DNA of 64,000 nt from Sphingobacterium hotanense (lineage in GTDB: Bacteria; Bacteroidota; Bacteroidia; Sphingobacteriales; Sphingobacteriaceae): contig NZ_CP030848.1 of the NCBI RefSeq assembly GCF_008274825.1, positions 620,001-684,000 on the forward strand, written 5' to 3'. Each line of letters starts with the position of its first letter. Within the stretch, counting starts at the first letter, position 1. Below are positions 8,674 to 17,138 of the stretch, piece after piece. The notes under the pieces were generated by a model that did no database searches, was not told the origin of the DNA, and saw only the letters and a list, made by a program, of their open reading frames with translations. A program made the position numbers and the translations under genes.

Positions 8674-9969
8674 TTACTTGTAGAGGATTCTGAACTTGAT
8701 AGTATTATCGATCTGCTTCAGCTGCTTCAGCATCTTTTTATCATATGCGGCATCGATATCCGTTACTGCGTAGCCTATTTCGCCACGCGTCATCAGGAAT
8801 TGAGAGAATATGTTGATGTTATTCTCCGCATATACATTGTTGATCTGCGCCATGATGCCCGGTACATTCTTATGGATATGTAATAGACGGTGCGCGCGTG
8901 TAAGCTTCGGTAACAGCATATTAGGGAAGTTGCGGCTTTGATCGGTATCACCATGGTTGATGAAATCGGCCATTCGGCGTGGGATAAACTCCGAATTGCG
9001 TTTTTTTCCTTTTTTGTCGTCGAAGACAACAATTCCCTTTTCATTACAGATCGTCTTTGACACACGGCCTTTGATATCGCCTAAGTATCCGATAGTCTTC
9101 AATTTGTCGGCTCTACTCAGTTGCTCGTCCGTGATGCTGATATCCGAACCTAACAGAATCATGCCGACATCTTTGGTGTATTTTTCTTCGAAAGTTTCTT
9201 TAACGCGGATGGAGAATCCGTCGCGCTTTAAGATATGGGAAGCAATCTCCGGAACATTACCTACGATAAGACAAAGGATTCGGTTCTTTGGATAGGATAT
9301 TGCTCGTGGAAGGTCATTAACATATAGGAATTCATCAAAGCTTGGCGCGATATGATCTGCTTTATCGGTCACCGATTGGCGAGCGATGTTCTCCGTAAAT
9401 GCGTAGAACTTCTCAATTAACCCGGATTCTTTTAACTGAAAATCAGAGTAACCATCTCCAATACCGAAGATTCGGCCTTGAATTTCCAATTGCTTTAATA
9501 GTTTCACTTTTCCGCCCTCATCTGACAAGGGGTTTGCTTCGTCATATCCGATGATGTTGCCCGCTTCATCAAATTTAAACGTGTTAGCGTAGATGTTTTC
9601 TTTCTTGATGTGATAAGGAATAACTACAGGCGTAATAAACTCTTTGAACCCCCCAGACACAATCCAAGCAGTATCTGCATTGTCTTTGAAGAACTCTTTG
9701 TTCCGGCTAAAGGATTTCGAGACCTTTTTCTTCAGGTGGACAATTAATTTGGCAAGGTGATCACGGTTTGCTTCTAAAAGCTTAACACGGCCAGCAAGGC
9801 TTTCACGAAATGAAATCTTCCCCTCCATCGCCAGATTCGTAAATCTTTCGATTTCCTCATAAATGGCTTGGCGGTTGGGGTTATTTTCTAATGAAATTCG
9901 TGCTAATTCGTCTAATGCTTCGACTTGGGTAAAGGTGCTGTCGAAGTCAATAATGTAGTAATTTTTCAC
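8674..9969 (-). CDS. SerB-type HAD phosphatase fused to a SerA-like remnant and ACT domain
   Basis: This 431-residue protein has three parts. Residues 1 to about 215 form a HAD-IB phosphoserine phosphatase: motif I DFDST (nucleophile D8, acid D10), SGG at 105-107, and GDGYSD at 171-176. Residues about 229-325 resemble the substrate-binding lobe of 3-phosphoglycerate dehydrogenase SerA (ADKLKTIGYLG...GIVVFDD). The NAD-binding Rossmann domain expected next is absent. Residues about 337-431 match the SerA end (DQSRNFPNM, then LLHIHKNVPGIMAQIN), an ACT domain that binds serine in SerA. It probably makes serine from phosphoserine with serine feedback through the ACT domain; the regulation is inferred. 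No serA or serC is adjacent. Confidence 0.85.
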   Translation of the reverse strand: MKNYYIIDFDSTFTQVEALDELARISLENNPNRQAIYEEIERFTNLAMEGKISFRESLAGRVKLLEANRDHLAKLIVHLKKKVSKSFSRNKEFFKDNADTAWIVSGGFKEFITPVVIPYHIKKENIYANTFKFDEAGNIIGYDEANPLSDEGGKVKLLKQLEIQGRIFGIGDGYSDFQLKESGLIEKFYAFTENIARQSVTDKADHIAPSFDEFLYVNDLPRAISYPKNRILCLIVGNVPEIASHILKRDGFSIRVKETFEEKYTKDVGMILLGSDISITDEQLSRADKLKTIGYLGDIKGRVSKTICNEKGIVVFDDKKGKKRNSEFIPRRMADFINHGDTDQSRNFPNMLLPKLTRAHRLLHIHKNVPGIMAQINNVYAENNINIFSQFLMTRGEIGYAVTDIDAAYDKKMLKQLKQIDNTIKFRILYK

Positions 9970-9984
9970 GTTATTATATTCTGT

Positions 9985-10959
9985 TTAGATTGTTTTCGTG
10001 TAATAGGTGTCGATTACTTCCTTCAAGGTATTATCCAATGGTTTGAAGGATACGCCTAGGGCTTTTGTAATCTTGCTATTGTCGTATTCTAGTTTCTTAT
10101 TGGCTGCCCTCGCAGTCTCTTTGGTCAAAGCAGGACGCTTTCCATTGAGAAAAGATGCAACTTTCGATAGGCGCCATGCCATCGACAAAACAACACGACT
10201 CGCAGCAATACTTGGTCTAGGTTTCTGCATGTAGTCGCTGATCTTGCTCAACAAGTCTTGATTACTAATGTTTTCTGCATTGAGGATGAAACGCTCACCC
10301 GTAATATCCGAGTTCATCAACTTGATCATGATCTGGGCAACATCATCTACATCTACAATGCCTACGCTGCCTAAGGGATAGATTTTATTTCCCTTTTTTA
10401 CCATGTCAAATATGGTTCTAGATCCATTCTCTCCCGGGCCAACGCCCATGATGATTGATGGATTAACGATGACAGCGTCTAAGCCTTCAACAATTCCTCG
10501 CCACACTTCCATTTCGCTCTCATATTTGGCTAGAGAATAGTTCGAGATTTTTCTGTTGTATTCCCACTTGTCGGATTCCTTGATAGGAAGTCCTAACTTA
10601 TTGGTGCCTAACGCAGCAATAGAGCTAACGTGGACTAAGCGGGCCTGATAAAGCAGGGAAAGATTAACGATGTGTTTGGTGCCTTCGATATTCGTTTGAA
10701 ACATCGCCGTGACATCCTCCTTATGGTAGGAGATTTTAGCAGCGCAGTGGTAAACTTGCTGAATGGTCGGGAATATCTCTTTCAACGCAAAATAATCAGT
10801 GATATCCGCGTCTACCCATTGTATTAAAGAAGAGGATTTTAAATGATCGGGAATGATAGAAGTAGGTCTTTTCAACGCTACGATACTTTCGCCATTATCA
10901 ATAAGGTGTTTTAAAACTGTTGAACCTAAAAATCCTGTACCACCTGTAACTAAAATCAC
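9985..10959 (-). CDS. NAD-dependent epimerase/dehydratase family (extended SDR) protein
   Basis: A 324-residue extended short-chain dehydrogenase/reductase. The dinucleotide-binding motif ILVTGGTGFLGS is at the extreme N-terminus, HCAAKISY follows, and YSLAKYESE gives the YxxxK catalytic pair. The substrate is unknown; dihydroflavonol-reductase-like and nucleoside-sugar epimerases are possible. The start is set at GTG 10959, not at the in-frame ATG 11025, because an excellent promoter (10990-11020) lies between the two and would begin transcription after the ATG. It is followed 15 bases later by the serB-like gene on the same strand. Confidence 0.85.
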   Translation of the reverse strand: MILVTGGTGFLGSTVLKHLIDNGESIVALKRPTSIIPDHLKSSSLIQWVDADITDYFALKEIFPTIQQVYHCAAKISYHKEDVTAMFQTNIEGTKHIVNLSLLYQARLVHVSSIAALGTNKLGLPIKESDKWEYNRKISNYSLAKYESEMEVWRGIVEGLDAVIVNPSIIMGVGPGENGSRTIFDMVKKGNKIYPLGSVGIVDVDDVAQIMIKLMNSDITGERFILNAENISNQDLLSKISDYMQKPRPSIAASRVVLSMAWRLSKVASFLNGKRPALTKETARAANKKLEYDNSKITKALGVSFKPLDNTLKEVIDTYYTKTI

Positions 10960-10989
10960 GTTAAACTTATTGTTGAAAATTGCTGAATT

Positions 10990-11020
10990 CAAAGATAACC
11001 TATTGAAAAGTCCTATGCAA
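10990..11020 (-). promoter_or_regulatory. Bacteroidota-type promoter of the SDR/serB-like pair
   Basis: On the minus strand, TTG (11018-11020) is followed after exactly 20 bases by TATCTTTG (10990-10997), a full match to TTG-N19/20-TAnnTTTG. The predicted transcript starts around 10983 and reaches GTG 10959 after roughly 20-25 bases. Confidence 0.75.
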
Positions 11021-11200
11021 GTCATTTTAGACCGTACATCTTACTTTTGAGTAAATATTTTATCCAGCACTTTGCAGCTATCCAAAAAGACTTCCTAACT
11101 TTTTGTTGAAAAAATGTTCTTAGCAATATTTATTTATAAAATGCATCTTTGTTAAAATCCACGGAAGCCATAGTTTTAACTTCCTGCAACAGCGCAATAT

Positions 11201-12388
11201 ATGACATTAGCAGACTTTCTAAGCCCCATCTCCCTAGCCGATCTAGGTGAAGAAACGACTTATTACAACTCTCAATTCGGAAAGATCATCGAAAAATATA
11301 CCGACAGCTTTCCCGATATCTTTGAAGCGGATGTAAAACCGAACATAGCCATCATTGGGATTGAAGAGGATCGAGCGGCGGTGAACAACAAGGGAGCAGC
11401 GAAAGGAGCGAATCAGGTCCGCAGACATCTCTATGATCTATATCAGGGAGATTATACGGTGAAGATTGTAGATCTAGGGAATATTAAAGCTGGAGCAACC
11501 ATCAAGGATACTTACGTGGCGGTGAAGCTTGTGTTGGAGGAATTGATCAAACATGATATCTTGCCAATCTTAATTGGAGGTGGCCATGATTTGACCTATG
11601 CGCAATACACTGCTTATGAGAACTTAGAACAGCGTGTAGAAGTCGCTATCATCGACTCTAAGTTTGATTTAGATCAGGATTATAGTGAGAATACGTCATT
11701 AAACTCAAATACCTTCTTAAACCATATCATACTACATCAGCCAGATTATCTGTTTAACCTTAGCAATATTGGATATCAGACATATCTAGTGAGCAAGGAG
11801 TCTATCAATATGTATGATAAACTTTTCTTCAACGCGTTGCGTCTTGGTGCATTTTCCGGCAAGCTTGACCAAGCGGAGCCAATCATCCGATCGGCAGATA
11901 TGGTCAGCTTCGATATTAGCGCTATCCGCGCATCGGAAGCAGGCGGTAATGCGAATGCAGGACCCAATGGTCTGTACGGCGATGAGGCCTGCCAATTAGC
12001 GCGTTATGCCGGTATGTCAGATAAGTGTTCGTCGGTAGGATTTTATGAATACAACCCGAGCTTTGACCCTATGGGGCAAACAGCAATGTTGATATCGCAA
12101 ATGATATGGTGCTTTGTGGATGGTTATTACAGTCGTAAGAAGGATGCGCCTATGTATCCGAAATCAAACTACATGATCTATCGTACGACTTTGGAAGCGG
12201 AAGATTACGAGTTAGTATTCGTGAAGAGCAAGAGATCGGATCGTTGGTGGATGCAGGTGCCTTATTTCGGTTCAAAATCCGTAAATGAGAGGTTCTATCT
12301 GGTGCCTTGTCGATACGAGGATTACCAGTTGGCCGTGGCAGGTGAGATGCCTGATTTATGGTGGAAAACACATCAGAAACTACAATAG
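11201..12388 (+). CDS. Arginase/formimidoylglutamase-fold protein with substituted metal ligands
   Basis: A 395-residue ureohydrolase-superfamily protein, longer than typical arginases (about 300). IGGGHDLT (H129) keeps the first metal ligand. The DxHxD motif reads D152-S-K154-F-D156, so the histidine is replaced by lysine. The SxDxD motif reads S-F-D238-I-S240, so the last aspartate is lost. Two of six dimanganese ligands are therefore changed and ordinary hydrolase activity is doubtful. The C-terminal 100 residues are rich in aromatics (RWWMQVPYFG, PDLWW) and lie outside the usual fold. Relatives in Bacteroidota are often labelled formimidoylglutamase. It reads toward rmuC, 23 bases downstream. 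Confidence 0.8.
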   Translation: MTLADFLSPISLADLGEETTYYNSQFGKIIEKYTDSFPDIFEADVKPNIAIIGIEEDRAAVNNKGAAKGANQVRRHLYDLYQGDYTVKIVDLGNIKAGATIKDTYVAVKLVLEELIKHDILPILIGGGHDLTYAQYTAYENLEQRVEVAIIDSKFDLDQDYSENTSLNSNTFLNHIILHQPDYLFNLSNIGYQTYLVSKESINMYDKLFFNALRLGAFSGKLDQAEPIIRSADMVSFDISAIRASEAGGNANAGPNGLYGDEACQLARYAGMSDKCSSVGFYEYNPSFDPMGQTAMLISQMIWCFVDGYYSRKKDAPMYPKSNYMIYRTTLEAEDYELVFVKSKRSDRWWMQVPYFGSKSVNERFYLVPCRYEDYQLAVAGEMPDLWWKTHQKLQ

Positions 12389-12411
12389 AATTCTTTTTTT
12401 AATTATTGGGA

Positions 12412-13734
12412 ATGGAAAGTTTGTATATAGCGATCATCATCATTTTGTTGGTCATAGTAATCTATGCGCTGTGGCGAAACGGACAGGCGGTTAGTAGATC
12501 GACCCATGAACGTGCGATAAAAGAACAACAGCAATTACAGATTGAGTATGGCAAGTTGCAGGAAAGAGAGCGGTTAACAAATGTTGAGCGCGAAAGATTG
12601 CAAAAGGAATTAACGGCAGAAGTCAATAATAGGCAAGCCATTGAGCGAACCTTGGAAGGAACGAATGCTTACCTACAAGCCCAGCAAGATAAGTTTGCGG
12701 AGCAAAAGATAGAGATAGAAAACCTCAAAAAACAATTCAATTCAGAATTTCAGGTACTTGCGAATAAGATTCTGGAAGAGAAGACGCTCAAGTTTACTCA
12801 GCAGAATCAGCAGAACATAAGTTTGATTCTAGACCCTTTGAAAGAAAAGATTAAGTCGTTTGAGGAGAAAGTAGAGAAGACCTATCAGCAGGAGTCTGCG
12901 GAGCGCAGCGTTTTAAAAGGCGTTGTTGAACAGCTGATGCAGCAGAGTATGCAGATAAAAGACGAGGCGAATAATCTTGCTAAAGCCCTGAAAGGGGATA
13001 ATAAGAGACAGGGGAACTGGGGGGAAGTTATTTTAGAGCGTGTGTTGGAGCGTTCGGGATTATTGAAAGACCAAGAGTATAAATTGCAAGCAGCCATCCT
13101 TGACGAGGACGGGAAGAGGCTGCAACCTGATGCCGTCATCTTTCTCCCTGACGAGAAGCACTTGATCGTCGATTCGAAACTATCCCTCGTTGCCTACGAA
13201 AGAGCGGTCAATGCAGATACAGAAGAAGATAGAGCATTATTTGTTAAACAGCATGTGCAATCCATTGAGAACCATGTTAAAGAGCTTTCTGCCAAGGATT
13301 ACCAGTCTTTGTATAAGATTGTGTCGCCGGAGTTTGTATTGATGTTCATTCCGATTGAATCCTCGCTTAGTCTTGCCGTTAACCATAAGCCGGAGTTGTT
13401 TTCCGATGCTTGGGATAGGAGAGTGGTTATTGTAAGCCCGTCGACCTTGCTTGCTACGCTAAGGACCATAGCGAGCATTTGGAAACAGGAGCGCCAAAAT
13501 AGAAATGTTTTGGAAATAGCTAAAGAGGCGGGCCTATTATACGACAAATTCGTTGGTTTCTTAGACGATATGGACCAGATTCAAAGCTTTATCCAAAAGG
13601 CTGCTTCGAAGCATGAGGATGCGATGAAAAAGCTATCTACGGGGTCAGGAAATGTGATCAAGAAAGTCGAATCACTGAAGGTATTAGGCGCGAAAGCGAA
13701 CAAACAAATAAACGATAAGCATCTAGAAGAATAA
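12412..13734 (+). CDS. rmuC: DNA recombination protein RmuC
   Basis: A 440-residue membrane-anchored protein: one transmembrane helix (about 3-22, YIAIIIILLVIVIYAL), a long coiled coil (about 30-190, rich in Gln, Glu, Arg), then the RmuC domain (about 195-420) with GNWGEVILERVLERSGL and the nuclease-like core HLIVDSKLSLVAYERA. RmuC limits recombination at short inverted repeats in E. coli. ATG 12412 is preferred to TTG 12406. The stop codon lies inside the terminator stem that also serves the convergent gene ggt. Confidence 0.93.
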   Translation: MESLYIAIIIILLVIVIYALWRNGQAVSRSTHERAIKEQQQLQIEYGKLQERERLTNVERERLQKELTAEVNNRQAIERTLEGTNAYLQAQQDKFAEQKIEIENLKKQFNSEFQVLANKILEEKTLKFTQQNQQNISLILDPLKEKIKSFEEKVEKTYQQESAERSVLKGVVEQLMQQSMQIKDEANNLAKALKGDNKRQGNWGEVILERVLERSGLLKDQEYKLQAAILDEDGKRLQPDAVIFLPDEKHLIVDSKLSLVAYERAVNADTEEDRALFVKQHVQSIENHVKELSAKDYQSLYKIVSPEFVLMFIPIESSLSLAVNHKPELFSDAWDRRVVIVSPSTLLATLRTIASIWKQERQNRNVLEIAKEAGLLYDKFVGFLDDMDQIQSFIQKAASKHEDAMKKLSTGSGNVIKKVESLKVLGAKANKQINDKHLEE

Positions 13735-13760
13735 AGGGCTGTCTTTCGACAACCCTTTAT
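13733..13760. terminator. Bidirectional terminator between rmuC and ggt
   Basis: AAAGGGCTGTC (13733-13743) and GACAACCCTTT (13748-13758) form an 11-bp stem around TTTC with one G-U pair. It overlaps the rmuC stop and ends six bases before the ggt stop codon, so it can serve both convergent genes. Confidence 0.75.
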
Positions 13761-13765
13761 CAATA

Positions 13766-15460
13766 TTAGTATCCTGCTGCTTTGTCATCCCCTCGAGGGT
13801 CAGCACCAGTTTGTAGTTTGCCATTCGGCAAAACCACAATATTTTCAACACGTCCGATAGGACCTCTTTTATTGATTCCATAGCCATCTTTCTGTAAGCT
13901 TGCGCGCGTCTTTGCATCAATTGCTTTTTCTTCTACGTCGATGTAATCTGGTTTCCATTGATGGTGAAACCGCGGCGCAGAAACAGATTCCTGTGCGGTC
14001 ATATCGAATTCTAATACATTCAAAATCGTTTGGAAAACAGAGGTTATGATGGTAGAACCACCAGGCGTTCCGACCACCATCTTCAGCTTCCCATCTTTCT
14101 CGATAATCGTCGGAGTCATCGCGCTTAGCATACGCTTGCCGGGTTCTACGGCATTGGCTTTGCCACCTAACAAGCCATACATATTTGGTGTACCAGGCTT
14201 CACGGAGAAATCGTCCATCTCGTTATTCAACAAAAAGCCAGCGCCTTCCACCCAGACTAATGCCCCATAAGACCCATTGATAGTGGTGGTCAATGAAACT
14301 GCATTGCCATCCTTGTCTACTATGCTATAATGCGTTGTTTCTTCCGATTCATATCCCGGGAATTTCGCCGCCTTCACCTCATCGCTAGGCGTTGCACGCT
14401 TCAAGCTAACCTTTGCCATGCGATCTTGGTTAAACTTCGCATCCGTTAGGTTGGCTACCGGTACGCTATAAAAGTCAGGGTCGCCTAAGTGAGTAGCGCG
14501 GTCGGCATATACGCGGCGTTCGGCTTCCACCATCGCGCGTACAGTGCTGTCGTGTTGAAAGCCCCATCTTGCTAGGGGATATTTTTCAACAGATTGCAAT
14601 AGCGCCATTAATGCTACGCCGCCACTTGAAGGTGGGGGCATAGAGATAACTTTGTAGCCTTTATAGTTGCCCACAATAGGGGTTCTCCAAACGGCTTGGT
14701 AGTTTGCAAGATCCTCCAGACTGATGATACCATTGCCTTTCTTCATCTCGGCAACGATGTATTCCGCTGTTTTTCCTTTATAAAAGCCATCACGACCTTG
14801 GTCTGCAATGCGTCTTAGTGTTTCCCCTAATTCTTTCTGCACAAATAAATCTCCCGCTTTCCATTCAGCGTCACGAATAATAGCTGCGCCATTAGGATTG
14901 TGTTTTTTAAAGCGCTCTTGGTATCGGTTGAATTCTCCTGCCTGCTGCGCCGTAATCGGGAATCCTCCCTCGGCCAACTCGATAGCAGGCTGCAAAAGTT
15001 CTTTCCAGCTTAAGCTGCCATATTTTTTGAAAGCTTCCTCCATGCCGGCAACTGACCCGGGAACACCGGCAGCCAATTGTCCGTAAAGACTCAAGTCTGT
15101 AATCGGATTACCATCCTTATCCAAATACATATCCCGATGTGCTTTTGCAGGTGCTTTCTCACGAAAATCAAGAGAGTTTACTAAACCTGATTTATCGCGA
15201 TAAACCATGAACCCACCTCCTCCGAGGTTACCCGCATTGGGATAAACAACGACTAATGCGAATTTAACAGCAATAGCAGCATCGACCGCATTTCCTCCTT
15301 TTTTAAGAATAGCAACTCCCACCTCTGATGCGATAGGATGTGCGGTTACCACCGCGCCGTTTTTATATTCTTGCTGATCTTGGGCCTGCTGTTGAGTAAC
15401 AGAACAGGAACCTAGAAAGAAGGCGATGAATAATAAGTAAAATATATTAGGTAATTTCAT
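13766..15460 (-). CDS. ggt: Gamma-glutamyltransferase, predicted lipoprotein
   Basis: A 564-residue Ntn-hydrolase that cleaves gamma-glutamyl bonds of glutathione and related compounds. The signal peptide ends in a lipobox (FFLGSC, Cys19), so the enzyme is probably anchored in the envelope. R100 (LDFREKAP) should bind the gamma-glutamyl carboxylate. The autoprocessing and catalytic threonine is T375 in ETTHYSIVD, and GSYGALVWVEGAGFLLNNEMDDF and PPPSSGG are family hallmarks. Self-cleavage before T375 would give large and small subunits of normal size. Confidence 0.94.
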   Translation of the reverse strand: MKLPNIFYLLFIAFFLGSCSVTQQQAQDQQEYKNGAVVTAHPIASEVGVAILKKGGNAVDAAIAVKFALVVVYPNAGNLGGGGFMVYRDKSGLVNSLDFREKAPAKAHRDMYLDKDGNPITDLSLYGQLAAGVPGSVAGMEEAFKKYGSLSWKELLQPAIELAEGGFPITAQQAGEFNRYQERFKKHNPNGAAIIRDAEWKAGDLFVQKELGETLRRIADQGRDGFYKGKTAEYIVAEMKKGNGIISLEDLANYQAVWRTPIVGNYKGYKVISMPPPSSGGVALMALLQSVEKYPLARWGFQHDSTVRAMVEAERRVYADRATHLGDPDFYSVPVANLTDAKFNQDRMAKVSLKRATPSDEVKAAKFPGYESEETTHYSIVDKDGNAVSLTTTINGSYGALVWVEGAGFLLNNEMDDFSVKPGTPNMYGLLGGKANAVEPGKRMLSAMTPTIIEKDGKLKMVVGTPGGSTIITSVFQTILNVLEFDMTAQESVSAPRFHHQWKPDYIDVEEKAIDAKTRASLQKDGYGINKRGPIGRVENIVVLPNGKLQTGADPRGDDKAAGY

Positions 15461-15527
15461 GTGCTAAAGATATTAAATTTGGCCCTATTACTTGAATATA
15501 TTAACCCTCAAATAACAATCTGAACGC

Positions 15528-16286
15528 ATGAAATACCTTTTTATCATCCTTTTGAGCTCCCTTTCTTTAACACTCTCGGCGCAGACTATCAAAGTCCTGA
15601 GCTACAATATCCACCATGCAAATCCGCCGGCCAAGCCAGGTGTTATTGATTTGCCGGCTATTGCGAAAGTGATTGTCGACTCCAAAGCTGAGATCGTGGG
15701 GATTCAAGAAGTCGATATCCATGTGTCTAGGTCGGAGATGGTCAATCAAGCGGAAAAGCTTGCTGAATTGACTGGAATGGACTATTATTTTTCCAAAGGT
15801 ATTGACTTGGAAAAGGGATACTATGGCACGCTAATTCTCTCTAAACATAAGATTGTAGGCAAGAGAAGATATGATCTGCCTATGCCGGTAAAAAGTGAAA
15901 ATAGATCTTTGGCTATCGTTGATGTAGAATTGCCAAATGGCAAGCGTGTTTCCCTAGCGAATACACACCTTGATCTACATGAAGAAAATAGAATCGCTCA
16001 GGCACATTTTATCAACGAGCTGGCCGAGCTATATAGCAGCCCTCTAATTCTTGTTGGTGATCTGAATGCTAAACCCGGATCCGAACCTATCAAGCTGTTG
16101 GAGCAGTTCTTCGTAAGAAATACCACATCCAATGTGCCTACCTCTCCGAATGTCAATCCGCGCAATGAAATAGACTACATTATGCTCCTTGATAATGTTA
16201 AGTTCAAATGGAAATCGTATAAAGTGATACCAGAGCATGAGGCCTCTGATCATTTGCCCTTATTTGCAGAGATAGAGATTCAATAG
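15528..16286 (+). CDS. Secreted endonuclease/exonuclease/phosphatase-family protein
   Basis: A 252-residue protein with a signal peptide (cleavage near ...TLSAQ) followed by a complete EEP fold: SYNIHHAN (Asn metal contact), VGIQEVD (Glu ligand), LANTHLDLH (catalytic His), LVGDLNAKPGS (Asp and Asn) and SDHLPLFAEI (terminal Asp-His). Such proteins hydrolyse phosphodiesters, sugar phosphates or phospholipid headgroups outside the cytoplasm. The substrate cannot be deduced. It is a single gene with its own terminator. Confidence 0.88.
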   Translation: MKYLFIILLSSLSLTLSAQTIKVLSYNIHHANPPAKPGVIDLPAIAKVIVDSKAEIVGIQEVDIHVSRSEMVNQAEKLAELTGMDYYFSKGIDLEKGYYGTLILSKHKIVGKRRYDLPMPVKSENRSLAIVDVELPNGKRVSLANTHLDLHEENRIAQAHFINELAELYSSPLILVGDLNAKPGSEPIKLLEQFFVRNTTSNVPTSPNVNPRNEIDYIMLLDNVKFKWKSYKVIPEHEASDHLPLFAEIEIQ

Positions 16287-16295
16287 ATAAAAACT

Positions 16296-16325
16296 ATGAG
16301 AAGCTATTTCAGCTTCTCATTGTTT
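16296..16325. terminator. Bidirectional terminator between the EEP gene and the MazG-like gene
   Basis: ATGAGAAGCT (16296-16305) and AGCTTCTCAT (16311-16320) form a perfect 10-bp stem with a 5-base loop and T-tracts on both strands. The stop codon of the MazG-like gene lies inside the stem. Confidence 0.8.
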
Positions 16326-16630
16326 TTATGTCGCTCGCTATCGCGTTTAGTCTTTTTATCTAAGTTTTTGGTCAAGGCATCGGTCAGATCAATACCCGTT
16401 TGATTAGCTAAACAGATCAGCACAAAAAGGATATCCGCCATTTCATCGGCAAGATTTACTTCCTCATCCGATTTCTTAAAAGATTGCTCTCCATATTGCC
16501 GAGCCATAATACGCGCCACTTCACCGACCTCCTCCATTAACATCGCTGTATTGGTTAGTTCATTGAAATAGCGTACTCCCGTGCTATTTATCCATTTATC
16601 TACTATGGCTTGCGCTTCTGCTATCGTCAT
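16304..16630 (-). CDS. MazG-like nucleotide pyrophosphohydrolase
   Basis: A 108-residue all-alpha NTP pyrophosphatase. The magnesium-binding pattern EExxE...ExxD is seen as LMEEVGEVAR and LADEMADILF. The C-terminus is Lys/Arg-rich. Family members hydrolyse (d)NTPs to monophosphates and may clean nucleotide pools. It follows dtd by 11 bases on the same strand, suggesting a two-gene quality-control operon. Confidence 0.88.
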   Translation of the reverse strand: MTIAEAQAIVDKWINSTGVRYFNELTNTAMLMEEVGEVARIMARQYGEQSFKKSDEEVNLADEMADILFVLICLANQTGIDLTDALTKNLDKKTKRDSERHKNNEKLK

Positions 16631-16641
16631 ATCTATTTCCT

Positions 16642-17100
16642 TTAGAAGTTGTCTTTATCTTTAGTATTCATGATAATCGTAACGGGGCCATCATTGCGCA
16701 GGTCGATTTTCATATCAGCACCGAAGATTCCCAGCTGCGCCGGCTTGCCCAGCAAATCCGATAGGTAAATTCCCATCGCCTCATACATAGGCTTCGCAAT
16801 ATCGGGCTTTCCCGCGCGAATGAACGAAGGTCGATTGCCTTTCTTCGTCTGTGCAAACAAGGTGAACTGCGATATCAGCAAAATATTGCCTTCAATATCC
16901 TGTATGGACTTATTCATTAGTCCCTGCTCATCCGAGAAGATACGTAGGTTCACTAACTTCTGTCCCAACCACTCCATATCTGCCTTTGTATCTCCTTCTT
17001 CTACACCCAGAAATACCAATAATCCTTGCTCAATTTCTCCCGTTATCTTATTGTCTACCGTGCAGCTCGCATGGCTCACTCGTTGTATTACTGCTCGCAT
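16642..17100 (-). CDS. dtd: D-aminoacyl-tRNA deacylase
   Basis: A 152-residue enzyme that removes D-amino acids (and glycine mischarged on tRNA-Ala) from tRNA. The N-terminus MRAVIQRVSHASC, the SQFTLFA motif and the C-terminal NDGPVTIIM carrying the cross-subunit Gly-Pro are all present. Normal length. It is the first gene of a probable pair with the MazG-like gene. Confidence 0.96.
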   Translation of the reverse strand: MRAVIQRVSHASCTVDNKITGEIEQGLLVFLGVEEGDTKADMEWLGQKLVNLRIFSDEQGLMNKSIQDIEGNILLISQFTLFAQTKKGNRPSFIRAGKPDIAKPMYEAMGIYLSDLLGKPAQLGIFGADMKIDLRNDGPVTIIMNTKDKDNF

Positions 17101-17138
17101 GCACTAAAAGTAAAAAGATAATAACGATTTGCCAATCC

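Noticed and set aside
8620..8883. 87-codon plus-strand frame near the serB-like gene
   Set aside because: It runs through the terminator hairpins and then antisense to the ACT domain of a well-supported gene; composition is that of a shadow frame.
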